Of a DNA stretch of 64,000 nucleotides, positions 19,545 to 30,027 are shown in pieces. Below the pieces are notes generated by a model. The model searched no databases and was not told the origin of the DNA. It worked only from the letters and a program-made list of their open reading frames with translations. Within the stretch, counting starts at the first letter, position 1. Each line of letters starts with the position of its first letter. The translations under genes and the position numbers were made by a program. The stretch is from Fulvia fulva. Taxonomy: Eukaryota; Ascomycota; Dothideomycetes; Mycosphaerellales; Mycosphaerellaceae. The DNA is taken from NCBI RefSeq assembly GCF_020509005.1, contig NC_063012.1:10912001-10976000 (forward strand), read 5' to 3'.

Positions 19545-20165
19545 ATGTTTGGTGGAAGGAAAGCTATGAAGGAATCGGGTGGGTCCGCCGAGATCGAGAG
19601 CCTTGAAGGATGAAGGTCGAGAATGGCGAAAGTAATCTTGCAGTCCGGGTGTGTCTAACTGAAGGAGATCCATCGCCTCTTCGAGCGACAGCTTGGTAGC
19701 AAAGACACCACAAAAACCGAGTACGATGAGAATAGCGCCCTGTATGGCTTGATAGCATACCATGATATTCCACCATCTCATCTGCATACTCCTCTCATCT
19801 CCACTATGCTGCTGTATAGCTGCCTAGATCTATGCTCCATCATCTATACCAGATCCGTCCTGCCCTGCCGATCAAAATCTGTCGAAAAAGTGTCGTCTGA
19901 CTGTCTTTTTACTCTCCATGACCTGACCCACGATGAAATATGGCGTCTCGTCACCCGTGGAGTAGTGCTGTAAAACAGTTAAATGAAAATATGCCTTGCT
20001 CTCGCATATTGCACACGATTGTGCAGTGGTATCAAACGCCATTCAAATGTGCCCCGTCGCCGTCAGATGCTTCCCTTCGCCGTTCGCCATGCTTGCTGAA
20101 TTATCAAAGAATGGTCGCACCCATTCGGTGCATGCTGTGGAGGTAGATACTACCTTCCATTTATT
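19545..20165. other. Intergenic, convergent
   Basis: 621 bp between the convergent ends of the membrane protein and the FLC-like gene. Nothing convincing is seen on either strand. Confidence 0.45.
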
Positions 20166-23100
20166 CTATTCCTGCCGTGATGTCGTCTTCGTCAACTCCC
20201 ACTCATCCGCCTCTTGTGCCGGAGTCATCGTAGGAAGCGCCCTTCCCGCCGCGCTCGAGCTGCCGATCATGCTAGTACGCTTGCTGCCGGGCTGCGAGTC
20301 GGGAAGTTCTGGGTTCAAGAAGTCTGTGCTTCGCTGTCCCTCGGGAATCATGCCGTACTGCGACGATACGCTTCTAGCAGCGCCGCGGGAGCCATGGGTG
20401 CCTGCACGTGGGCGCACGGTGGGGACAGGCACGTTTCCGATGGTATCGAAAGTGCTGACCTCACCACCTAGGTTGAGGGAGGTGACACTGGGCTGGTAGC
20501 TCAGTCTAGATGGTGAAGGGTCGGTCACGCTGCGCATTGGGGCCTTGCCTGTAGCGCCTATAGCAGGCCGGTGGACCGAATCGTCCTCGACAATCGTTCT
20601 ACTTATGTCGATGGCCGAGCTGTCGGCTCCTGCGATGGTATCCTGCGTCATGTCTCTTGTACTCCAGCTAGCGCGGTGAGGTCGAGCGCCGAATGGTAGG
20701 TTGTACATGCTGTGCACGCTAGGTGCTCGGCTGCTGTTAGCGCGACTCCGACCGGGCGTGCCAGTTGCACCTCTTCCTGGGTATGGGTCCTCGTCCAAGA
20801 ACGAAGCGTTTGGCTCGCGAAGCTCCGAAGTGAAATTCTTATCCTCGTCCTCGATCTTGTGCAAGCGTCGCACATTCTTCATCTCAAATCCTGGCTCGGG
20901 CTCGGGCTCGGGCTCTGGTTTCTTCTTCTTCTCCTTCACCGGCTTGGGCGGTCGCGGAAGGTCGTTAAGCGTCCGGTCCAAGTGGTCAAAGTACTTCTCA
21001 CGCATACCATGCCACTTCCTCGGTCGAAACTCTTCTTGGTTACGTGACACAGACATGTAAGAGCTGATAGCACCCACAATGATGGCGATCATGGTGATGA
21101 TCGTCAAGAATCCCTGGATGACGATGATGACGATTCCAATCACGGTAGTGGTAATACGCTGGAGATTGAACTCGATATCAAAGGCAGCCGAGAGAGCCAC
21201 AGATGCCACTTTGCTGAAGCCAAGACAGTACACAACTATTATGTTGAGTCTCTGTCCCTCAAACGGGCGTGCCCAGAGCAGGAAGGCAAATGCGAGAACC
21301 TCGACGACAAGAAGACCGAAGACCTGTGCTTTGGCATAGCCAGAGGCACCGGCATAGAAGATGGCTCGAACAAATTCGTAAAACAGCCAGAAGGTGAAGA
21401 ACCACCAGCGAGTCCTTCGGAAGCGAGACGCCAGCCAGCCGAACTTCTTCGTGTAGTCTTCGTTGTCGTGTATGCTGCGTTGGGTGTTCACAGCGCCGCC
21501 GGATGTCATTCGCTTCCAGAGTGGTACGTTGCGGGTCTCGCTATGATCGTCCTTCTGTTGTACGCCCTGTTCTTCGACAGTGGTCTGCGCCTGCTCCTTG
21601 CCGAACCACGGAACAGGAAACTTGCCGCCCAAGAGCTTGTTACGCTCGAAACCATTGGCTCGGTCAGCATCGTGCTCCGCTACGGACCATTTGTACCAGA
21701 CTGCATACGCAGCGATGGCAGGCAACCCCAGAAAGCATATGATGAAGACGATCGCTGCGACGCCCTTGACACCACCCGCTGAGCCGTACGTGAATTGGAA
21801 GATGGTCAAGAACATGAGCACAAACCAGCCGATGAACCATGTCCGTAGAGCGACAAGGCCGGTGTAGCCTAGCCAGTGGTCGCGGAAGTACTTGAATTTG
21901 TCTGTCTTGATCCACTTCAAGCGGGCCATGCCTTCTAGAGTCCATTTGAATGCGACGACGGATGCTACCATTAGTACAATGAGGATTAAGAACCAGAGGA
22001 AGCCAGTCATGAAAGCATTACTGACAGCGATGCCTTCCTCGGCCAAGGTACCCGCGAAACCAGAGTAGTTTCCCGGCAGTGGCAGTCCATTGTGGACGGG
22101 ATGTCCATACCACTTGTAACCGTCACTGGCGTCAGCAATGCTGTTGTCGCGGGCGTGCAGCGATCGCTCTACAGTCTTCTGCAAAACATCGCGGCTGAGA
22201 ACATTGCTGTAGTCACGGCCGTAGATCTCCGATGCAACATTACGAACAAGCGGGTGTCTAGAAGCCGAGCTGAAAGCCTTCTCGATGCCAGAGCTCATCA
22301 TTCGCTTGTAGATGAGACTGATATCGTAGCCACCGCCGACATTGGAGTTGTCGGCGCCAGACTGCGCGGCACCGACTTGAGAAGTATTGCCAACGTTGGT
22401 GCCAATAAGTGAGTCAATGCTGCGCTGCATGCTTGATGTGTAGATCATGCCTCCAGCCCAGGCGAAGTTGGTCCACCAAGCCACAAGTACGGATGGCCAG
22501 TTCACCGACAACGCTCCAGTGAAGAAGATGTGCTGCCACACAGCGAAGACCACGCCAACTGATAAGGAGTGGGCGTAGTGTAGACGCATCGTTGGGACTG
22601 CTTCACCATAAATAGCAGTTGCGAACGATGCGATCAGCGCCACGAAAGTGAAGATGCCCAGCACGCTCCCCACTGACTTGGGTTGTCCGAATGAGTTGCC
22701 ATTGGTCACTACGGCAGAGTAACAAGCGATCTCGGAACGTGTGGTGTTGGAGAAGATGCGGAGAATGGCCTCTCCCTCGAAGTCGGGAATGCTGAGGGCG
22801 ATGGGCGGTATGTTGGCAACGTCCGATTCCGACACCGGGATAACACCACTTGCCGTGATCGGAACACTGCTGTTTACCGGACACATACTATGTGAAGAGT
22901 GATTAGCTTTGCGAGCACTTCCTCAATTAGGCAGCACATTTCACATACCTGTAAATGTTTGCATTACATGGGTTGAAGACCAAATCGAAGCGATCCTCAC
23001 CGTAGGCGTACACACCAATGTACATCATCAGGCTGTCGTTGTTAATGCCGGTATTGCCTGCCAAATGGAACAGCACGGTCATGTTGTCCTTGTAGTATGC

Positions 23101-23325
23101 AGCATCGAAGCGAGTGACGTTGATCTGACTGTTGCCCATGCAGTCTCCAAAGTCGTCCGTGTATAGCGAGGGCCTTCGATTGTCGTCCAGATAGAGAGTC
23201 TCGCCATGGCCGGTCTGGTATGTGATCCAGCTCGTACGGCTGCCATCGCTCACGGCCAGCGCGAGCTGTAGGCTTGATAGAAGGACAAACAGGGCTGCCA
23301 GCCCTGCTCCTATCCGCGGAATCAT
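20166..23325 (-). CDS. FLC/TRP-like ion channel (flavin carrier protein family)
   Basis: Two exons, complement(20166..22887, 22949..23325), give 1032 aa; the 61 bp intron has a GTATGT donor and a CACATAG acceptor. The N-terminus has a signal peptide (GAGLAALFVLLSSLQLALAV) followed by an ML-like luminal domain with paired cysteines and N-glycosylation sites (DCMGNSQINVT, NPCNANIY). About nine membrane segments follow in the middle third, with the typical FLC features WWTNFAWAGGMIYTSSMQRS and FNLQRITTTVIGIVIIVIQG. The cytosolic tail of about 270 residues is Ser/Pro-rich and holds an EPEPEPEPG run. Yeast FLC1-3 and fission yeast Pkd2 act in ER/plasma-membrane calcium handling and wall maintenance. 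The exact paralogue is not determined. Confidence 0.9.
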
Positions 23326-25746
23326 CCTCGATGAGGATGTGTGTAGTTGTCGCAGTCAGAGACGCCAACGACAATCGGTGCTCAATCTCTCCACCCTTGG
23401 CGGTGTTGTGCTGACCGGTTCGGCGTAGAGCACACCAGGCCCGGACGTGGTTCTGCGATGCTCGCCAATGTGCTGAGAGATGGATAGCAATGCGGGTCGG
23501 TGGGTCAGGTCGGCGAGCTCAGTATCGGGAGGATCCGAGGCGTGAAAGAGTGCGTGTGGAGGAGAAGGGGTCGTAGCGAATGTGGGCGTTTCGTAGATGT
23601 TCAGGACCAGGATGCGCGTCGGTGAATGCAAGATCCTAGCGCAGGGTTCTCGCTCGCTTCATGCTCGGAAGGCGCTCGACGAATAGGGGAGCGACGGTAT
23701 GGAGCGGCACTGGCACAGCGAGCGTCGATGCTTCAAGCTGTGGCTGTTGTAGTAGTATGCAAGAAGAGGAGTGGCGTGGGGCTAGCTCCGGAGTATCGAC
23801 ATGCGTTGGTGAGCAAGAAGCGCCACTCGTTCTTGATGGCCAGCATCGCAAAGAAACAACGACTCATACGGCAGATGCCATCGAAAGACCGCACACCTCT
23901 ACGAAGCGGCCCATGTTGCTGCGGAGGTGTTGTTTCAGAGCATTCCAGCAAGGAATCCCAAGAACCATGTAGAGTCCACTCCGCGGGCAGGCCAAGAAAC
24001 AGGCATCTCCATCCTCCGGCGATAGCCTTTCCGAGAGATGTATACCACCTCCTCCTACCTCCTTCGCTCCCCTGTCCCGTGTGCTCTTTCGATATGCATC
24101 CATCTTGATCCATCGACACATCAGCCAGAGCTCGCCCCGCGCATCACCCATCAATTATCATCAATCAACGCCCCTTCACCATCCATCGCTACCATCCAGT
24201 CGCCACACTCCCACACCTAAGCGCCACGACGCAGATCCGCTCCAAGAATAAGCTGGCCCGGAGCTCCAATGCCTGTACATGTGCACAAGCCCTGCACGAC
24301 GCGTACAACATGAATGCGAATGCGCGCGGGAACAGCGTGCTACCTACCACTGCTTGACAGCGTCTCCTGCTTGATGTCGTTCTAGCCTTTGCACCAACAC
24401 GGCGTACCTGCATCAAGTGCTTGCATTCGGCATGCAGCTCATCACATTGGACACATCTCTCTACGACGTCCACAGATATTTGACCGACTCGTCGCGGGCA
24501 TAATGACTTCCGAGGTCAACAAACGATGAGTCGAGGAGGCCTCTCTGTCTCGGAGTTGTCGACGGCAAAATATACTCCCAATATCGAGCTAATGTTGAAC
24601 ATCTCGGTCTGTCCCGCTAATGGCCTCGTCACGTCACTGCACTACCAGACCATCCCTTTTGTTTATATCTCTCCTTGACATCTTAGACGCCGCATATACC
24701 ACCGAAAGTTCGGCATCTGCAAGCAATCCCCATCGCCCCAACGGCCAACCCATCATCCCTCGGACGCATGGTGAGGTCAAACGTATTCAGCGCTGTGTAC
24801 TCCAGTTTAGGCCTCCGGGGCTGTCTCTGAAACATATGCTGCCGAATGTCGTTGAGGCCATGGCGATTGTTTTTGCTATCCTTGATACCATCTATCGTGT
24901 CATCCTTTGGTCCGTCCGTTCTCTCTAGCCGTGTGTTGGGTTGTAGATTGTGAAGAGGCTGTCACATGCTCAACCAAGCACGGTTCTGGTGGAGGTATAT
25001 ATTCACATTGATCAAGCCCATCTTTCGAGCAGTCCTTGTTGTCTCGATGGTCCACAAACTTGAACACTTGCACAACACAAACTTGTTCAGGAAAGCCACG
25101 CCAGCACCACCACCTGAGCGCTATGTCGCTTGACTGGCACTGCTGCTGGGTCCAGACGACATTGAGCCAGCGTCGACTGTTTTTGCCATCATCCGTCCTT
25201 CCGCGTTAGTAAACATCCACCATACATCTTCATCATGTCTCGACTCAACGCAGTATCACGAAGGTGACCTCCATTGCACGCATCTCCTCGTTTTTGGTAT
25301 CTACCGTCTACAACTATACACTCTAATACAACCCGAAGTGGAGATAATACCACAGCGCGGCTCTGATAGCCTTGCGCATTCCCCTTACATTCGTGCCCAT
25401 ATGCTGCGCCGCCCAATGCAATGCTGTACAGATTTGGCTCCACAGGCTCGCCCACAAGTTGGGCAGCCATTTGGACTGCTCGCAGCAGGATCGTACAATC
25501 CACCTCCATCATCTCCCTTCGATGTTCAATATACTCCAGGATCGACAGGACCCCATCGTCACGAGCGGCGGCGCGGGCGACGCCCCTGATCTTGTTCACG
25601 ATGTCGCGGACGTACTCATGCAGCGCCACTGCATACCTCCTCACCTCCACCGGCGCCCGCTTTCCCCACCACCAAACACTCCACTCCCACCACATCAACA
25701 CGAGACACCTCCACACCCTTTGTGCAAGCTTCCAGAACAAGCCGCT
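23326..25746. other. 2.4 kb with no supported gene
   Basis: Upstream of the FLC-like gene and downstream of MEF1. Frames of 60-180 codons occur on both strands (for example 24620-24928 plus, 25189-25740 minus). None shows a domain, and the latter begins directly behind the MEF1 stop, where 3' UTR is expected. A small unrecognised gene cannot be excluded. Confidence 0.4.
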
Positions 25747-28140
25747 CTACTTCTTATTCTTCTCCGCTCGTTCCTTCTCATACTTCGCCACCAGCTCCTT
25801 CTGCAGCTGCGGCGGCGCAGGGGAATAATGGCTAAACTCCATACTAAACTCGCCCTTCCCCTGACTCGCCGCGCGCAGCTGGGACGAGAAGCCGAACATG
25901 CTGTTCAATGAGCAATCGGCTGTGAGAGTAAACTCGTCGGGGCCGATTTCGGTGTCGTTGATAGTGGCGTTGCGTTTATTGAGGAGACCGACAATGTTAC
26001 CCTGGAACTCGTTCGGCGCTGTGATGACGGTTTTCATGAGGGGCTCGAGGACCTGCGGGGCGGCTTTTTGGAAGGCCATGCGGAAGGCTTGTTGGGTTGC
26101 GTTCTTGAAAGCCAGTTCGGAGGAGTCGGTCATGTGGGTGGCGCCGTCTTCGATGACCATGGATGTGCCGAGGACGCGGTGGCCGAGGAGGGGACCGGAG
26201 CGGCAGGATTCTTGGAAGCCTTTGTCGCAGGCGAAGAGGTATTTCTCGCTGATTGTGCCGCCGATGATGCGTTGTTCGAATTTGTTGTCGCCAAGGTTGC
26301 CCGTGGGCTCGAGGTAGCCGACGACACGGGCGTAGTCGCCGGAACCACCGGTTTGCTTTTTGAGGAGGTGGTCGAAGGTGACGTGGTTCTGGATTGTCTC
26401 GCGGTAGGCGACCTGTGGTTGACCAGTGACGACTTCGACCTTGTACTCGCGCTTCATGCGCTCGACGTAGATGTCTAGGTGGAGCTCACCCATACCGGAG
26501 ATGATGGATTCACCAGACTCGATGTCGACATGGACACGGAAGGTTGGGTCCTCACGCTGGAATCGAGAGATGGCTTTGCTGAAGTTGGCGGTATCCTTGG
26601 TGTTCTTCGGCTTGATTGAAAGTGAGATGACAGGGTCGGGGACGAACATGGAGGTCATGGAGTAGCCAAGTCCACCATCTGCGAATGTGTCTCCAGAAGC
26701 GCAGTCAACGCCAAACACAGCGCAGATTTCGCCAGCACCGATCTCGGATACTTCCTCCATCTCGTTGGAGTGCATGCGCACGATACGAGGAATCTTGACC
26801 TTCTGACCAGTTCGGGCATTGTAGACGTTTTGACCCTTGCGGAGTGATCCCTGGTACACTCGAATGTAGGTGAGCTGACCGAAGTTGGACTCCTCCAACT
26901 TGAAGGCCAGACCGACGAATGGTAGCGAGTTGTACGAGACCAGCTTCACTTGAGCTTCGTCGCGCTTGCGGTCCAGGGCCAAGTTCTCGACTTCGGATGG
27001 GTTGGGCAGGTAATCGACTACAGCATCAAGCATAGGCTGGACAGACTTGTCTGCCAAAGCTGAGCCCATCAGCACTGGCGTAAACTTCAAGCCAATGGTC
27101 GCTCGTCGAATAGCACCCTTGATCTCATCGACCGAAGGTTCCCGCTCGTCCAGAACGATATCCGCCATATCCTCATCCACATCCGCCAGAGTCTCAATCA
27201 TCGTCTGTCTCTTCTCCTTTGCAAATGCCTCGACATCTGCCGGAACCTCATCTTCTCTCACTGTCTCGCCCTTGTAGCCTTCCGAGTAGATAGCCTTCAT
27301 CCTGATGAGATCCACAACACCCTTGAAGCCGTCCTCCACCCCGATGGGCACCTGCACAGCAGCAGCGGCAATCTTCAGCTTCTGGTTGATGCCGTCCACT
27401 GCCTTCCACGGGTTTGCTCCAGCTCTGTCCATCTTGTTCACGAAAGATATTCTAGGGACATTGTATCTCTTCATCTGACGATCCACCGTGACAGTCTGAC
27501 TCTGCACACCACTGACAGCACACAAGATCATGCATGCTCCATCCAACACTCGCAATGCTCTTTCCACTTCGATCGTGAAGTCAATGTGGCCGGGTGTATC
27601 GATCAAGTTGATGTGGTACTTCGCATCTTTCAGCTCTCCAGTAACGGGATCCGGCGTCTTCTTGATCCAGTCACAGAAAGTCGCAGCAGACTGAATTGTG
27701 ATACCTTTCTCTCTTTCAAGGTCCATACTATCCATCTTTGCGCCGACTGCATCTCTTCCTCGTACTTCGTGGATATCCTTGATTCGTCCAGTATAAAACA
27801 GCACACGCTCCGTCGCTGTCGTCTTGCCAGAATCAATATGTGCTGCAATACCAATGTTGCGGACTTTGTCTAATCGCGCTGCTTCCACTGGATCGAGGTT
27901 CTCGATGATGGCGTCCTGGGAGAGGGATGTGGGATCGTGGGCGGCTGTCTCCTGAATTGCAGCAGCGGCAGATGCCCATCGTCGACTCTGCCATTGCTGC
28001 AAACGCGGTGCTATTCTGTCGTGGTTCTGCGCTCTGATGGTAGGGAGGACCGAGGAGGCGAATGTCCTGCGGGAGGCAGTGTTGCAGCTACGCAACGCGA
28101 CATTGCGCAGCTGCGATCGCGCCAGACCAGTCACCCTCAT
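25747..28140 (-). CDS. MEF1: Mitochondrial elongation factor G (mtEF-G1)
   Basis: Intronless, 797 aa. It catalyses GTP-dependent translocation on mitochondrial ribosomes. Start at 28140 ([16 protein letters not shown]): the first 60-80 residues are Arg/Ser/Ala-rich with few acids, a mitochondrial presequence. GTPase motifs follow in order: [14 protein letters not shown] (G1), [10 protein letters not shown] (G2), DTPGHIDF (G3), NKMDRAGA (G4), and a GSALADK G5. Domains II to V are present, including [36 protein letters not shown] and the [11 protein letters not shown] segment. The end [20 protein letters not shown] is the EF-G domain V signature. The frame is open 46 codons further upstream, but that would run almost to the divergent gene's leader. 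Very confident. Confidence 0.95.
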   Translation of the reverse strand: MRVTGLARSQLRNVALRSCNTASRRTFASSVLPTIRAQNHDRIAPRLQQWQSRRWASAAAAIQETAAHDPTSLSQDAIIENLDPVEAARLDKVRNIGIAAHIDSGKTTATERVLFYTGRIKDIHEVRGRDAVGAKMDSMDLEREKGITIQSAATFCDWIKKTPDPVTGELKDAKYHINLIDTPGHIDFTIEVERALRVLDGACMILCAVSGVQSQTVTVDRQMKRYNVPRISFVNKMDRAGANPWKAVDGINQKLKIAAAAVQVPIGVEDGFKGVVDLIRMKAIYSEGYKGETVREDEVPADVEAFAKEKRQTMIETLADVDEDMADIVLDEREPSVDEIKGAIRRATIGLKFTPVLMGSALADKSVQPMLDAVVDYLPNPSEVENLALDRKRDEAQVKLVSYNSLPFVGLAFKLEESNFGQLTYIRVYQGSLRKGQNVYNARTGQKVKIPRIVRMHSNEMEEVSEIGAGEICAVFGVDCASGDTFADGGLGYSMTSMFVPDPVISLSIKPKNTKDTANFSKAISRFQREDPTFRVHVDIESGESIISGMGELHLDIYVERMKREYKVEVVTGQPQVAYRETIQNHVTFDHLLKKQTGGSGDYARVVGYLEPTGNLGDNKFEQRIIGGTISEKYLFACDKGFQESCRSGPLLGHRVLGTSMVIEDGATHMTDSSELAFKNATQQAFRMAFQKAAPQVLEPLMKTVITAPNEFQGNIVGLLNKRNATINDTEIGPDEFTLTADCSLNSMFGFSSQLRAASQGKGEFSMEFSHYSPAPPQLQKELVAKYEKERAEKNKK

Positions 28141-28346
28141 CGTCGCGATACTATAACGAGTGAATGGAATGAACAGGACGTTGACGACCCGATGGTTTGG
28201 CGTCTGGACATTTTTTGGATCGCGAACCCGCTGAGTCAGCGTCCTCGCATGTGACTTTCTCGACATCTTCAGCGTCACTTCTTGAGATCTTCAAGGTAAG
28301 TCACGACATCCACGCAGGTACTCACATTCTCATACGATACCAGACA
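28141..28346. promoter_or_regulatory. Divergent promoter MEF1/CDC40 with leader intron
   Basis: Only 206 bp separate the two start codons. On the plus side a probable 5' UTR intron runs 28296-28343 (GTAAGT donor, ACCAG acceptor, 48 bp), ending three bases before the CDC40 ATG. Confidence 0.5.
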
Positions 28347-29855
28347 ATGTCGCTCGTACCAGCACGAAACGGCGCCAACGGCCCACCAACGCGCGCGGCC
28401 GATCTCCACTCGGACAAGCAGTTCAAAACCTCTACCAAAGGCAAGGTACCGACTGGATACGCCGAAGAGATCGCCATATCAGAACAGAGCTTTCGCAACC
28501 TTCACCGAGAAGTGCAACAATCGAACGCAGCCGGCAAGAAGCGCAAGCGAGAGACCAAGGGCGACAGCAGCGTTGTCTTTGGAGCGGGCGCATACAAGGG
28601 TCCTTGGGCAAAGTACGAAGAGCGTCGCACAGACAGCGACAGTGGTGAAGAAGTAGAGGTGTCAGACGACGATGCAAGTGATGAAGAGGTGGTCTATGAA
28701 GAAGATGCGATCGCGGCCAATCCCACACGCGGCACCCTCGCAGGAACAGGCTACAGCCAAGTATCGGCAGAGAAAGAGACGTCTACCTACGATGCGGTTC
28801 AGCGCCCCGAGAGAGATTACCAAAACCGGTCATATATGCACGTTCCGCGAGATCTGGATGTGGACCTCACCTCGGACTTTGAGAATCTCAACTTGAAGTG
28901 CTACCATCCAAAGAAGCTCATACACACTTTCACGTCACAGCCAGCGAAGAATGCGCACGAGAAGGCACTTGCCTCCTTGAAGTTCTTCCCTGGGTCAGGT
29001 CATCTACTGCTGAGTGCAGCATCGGACGGAAAGGTCAAGCTCTGGGATGTCTATCACGATCGCGAGCTACTCCGCTCCTACAACGGCCACACCAAACCCG
29101 TCGTCGAGACCGACTTCACACCCGACGGCACCAAATTCATCACCGCTTCCTACGACAAGCAGATGAAAGTCTGGGACACCGAGACCGGCGCCTGCCTCGG
29201 CCGCTACAGCACCGGCCACACACCCCACACAGTCCGCTGGCAACCCGATGACCCATCCGGCCACGAGTTCCTCGCCGGCATGCACGACAAGAAAATTGTC
29301 CAGATGGACACGCGCCTCCCCGCAGACGGCGAGAAGAAGAACCCAGTCCAGGAATACGACCACCATCTTGGTCCTGTGAATACTATCACCTTCACAGACG
29401 AGAACCGCCGCTTCATCACAACCTCCGACGACAAGAGCTTACGCGCCTGGGAATACAACATCCCCGTCCCGATCAAATTCATCGCAGAGGCGGACATGTT
29501 CGCCATGGTCAAGGCAGCGCCGCACCCAAGCAAGAACAGCGTCCTTATGCAAACCGGCAATAACACCATCTCCGTCTACAGCACTGGCGAGAAGATCAAA
29601 CTGAACAGGAAGAAAGACTTCCGCGGGCACAACAATGTGGGTTATGCCATTGATGTGGGTGTATCTCCTGATGGCGGGATTGTGTGTTCCGGGGACAGTG
29701 GGGGGTTTGTATGTTTCTGGGATTGGAAGAGTTGTAAGATGTGGCATAAGATTAAGGCGAGTGATAGTGCGGTTATTGCGGTGGCGTGGCATCCGAGGGA
29801 GTCGAGTAAGGTTGTTACGGGGGATCTTAATGGGGCGATCAAGTATTGGGATTGA
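28347..29855 (+). CDS. CDC40: Pre-mRNA splicing factor CDC40/PRP17 (WD40)
   Basis: Intronless coding region of 502 aa, acting in the second step of pre-mRNA splicing. The N-terminal third is charged and disordered but carries the family hallmarks: TGYAEEIAISEQSFRNLHRE, KRKRETKGDSSVVFGAGAYK and GPWAKYEERR. The linker PRDLDVDLTSDFENLNLKCY is also characteristic. Seven WD-type repeats follow, for example FFPGSGHLLLSAASDGKVKL with WD behind it, GTKFITASYDKQMKVWD and RFITTSDDKSLRAWEY, ending at VVTGDLNGAIKYWD. Length fits the family. The frame is open upstream, but that part covers the leader intron and would overlap the promoter of MEF1. Wobble bases flip from C-rich to G/T-rich near 29635. Confidence 0.95.
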   Translation: MSLVPARNGANGPPTRAADLHSDKQFKTSTKGKVPTGYAEEIAISEQSFRNLHREVQQSNAAGKKRKRETKGDSSVVFGAGAYKGPWAKYEERRTDSDSGEEVEVSDDDASDEEVVYEEDAIAANPTRGTLAGTGYSQVSAEKETSTYDAVQRPERDYQNRSYMHVPRDLDVDLTSDFENLNLKCYHPKKLIHTFTSQPAKNAHEKALASLKFFPGSGHLLLSAASDGKVKLWDVYHDRELLRSYNGHTKPVVETDFTPDGTKFITASYDKQMKVWDTETGACLGRYSTGHTPHTVRWQPDDPSGHEFLAGMHDKKIVQMDTRLPADGEKKNPVQEYDHHLGPVNTITFTDENRRFITTSDDKSLRAWEYNIPVPIKFIAEADMFAMVKAAPHPSKNSVLMQTGNNTISVYSTGEKIKLNRKKDFRGHNNVGYAIDVGVSPDGGIVCSGDSGGFVCFWDWKSCKMWHKIKASDSAVIAVAWHPRESSKVVTGDLNGAIKYWD

Positions 29856-30027
29856 GGGGTTGGTGCGAGGGGTGGGGTGGGATGTTGGTATGGTGTAGAA
29901 CGCACCACACGAAGTACGATTGATATGTGTCTACGTAGAATTCATATCGGACTGCCTGCACCCCTTTCCATTTCCTTATCTCTCAGCATCGAAGCATTCC
30001 GTGGCAAGACAAGATATGCAGGCAAAA

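Noticed and set aside
24620..24928. 102-codon plus-strand frame with a hydrophobic end
   Set aside because: Only one weak hydrophobic patch supports it; no homologous feature or splice context could be seen.
25189..25740. 183-codon minus-strand frame directly after the MEF1 stop
   Set aside because: It lies where the MEF1 3' UTR should be; it begins in a Trp/Arg-rich run and has no recognisable family.
26068..26478. Long plus-strand frame inside MEF1, and similar frames opposite abfB, the 7TM gene and GH76
   Set aside because: Antisense shadows of well-supported genes caused by GC-rich third positions.
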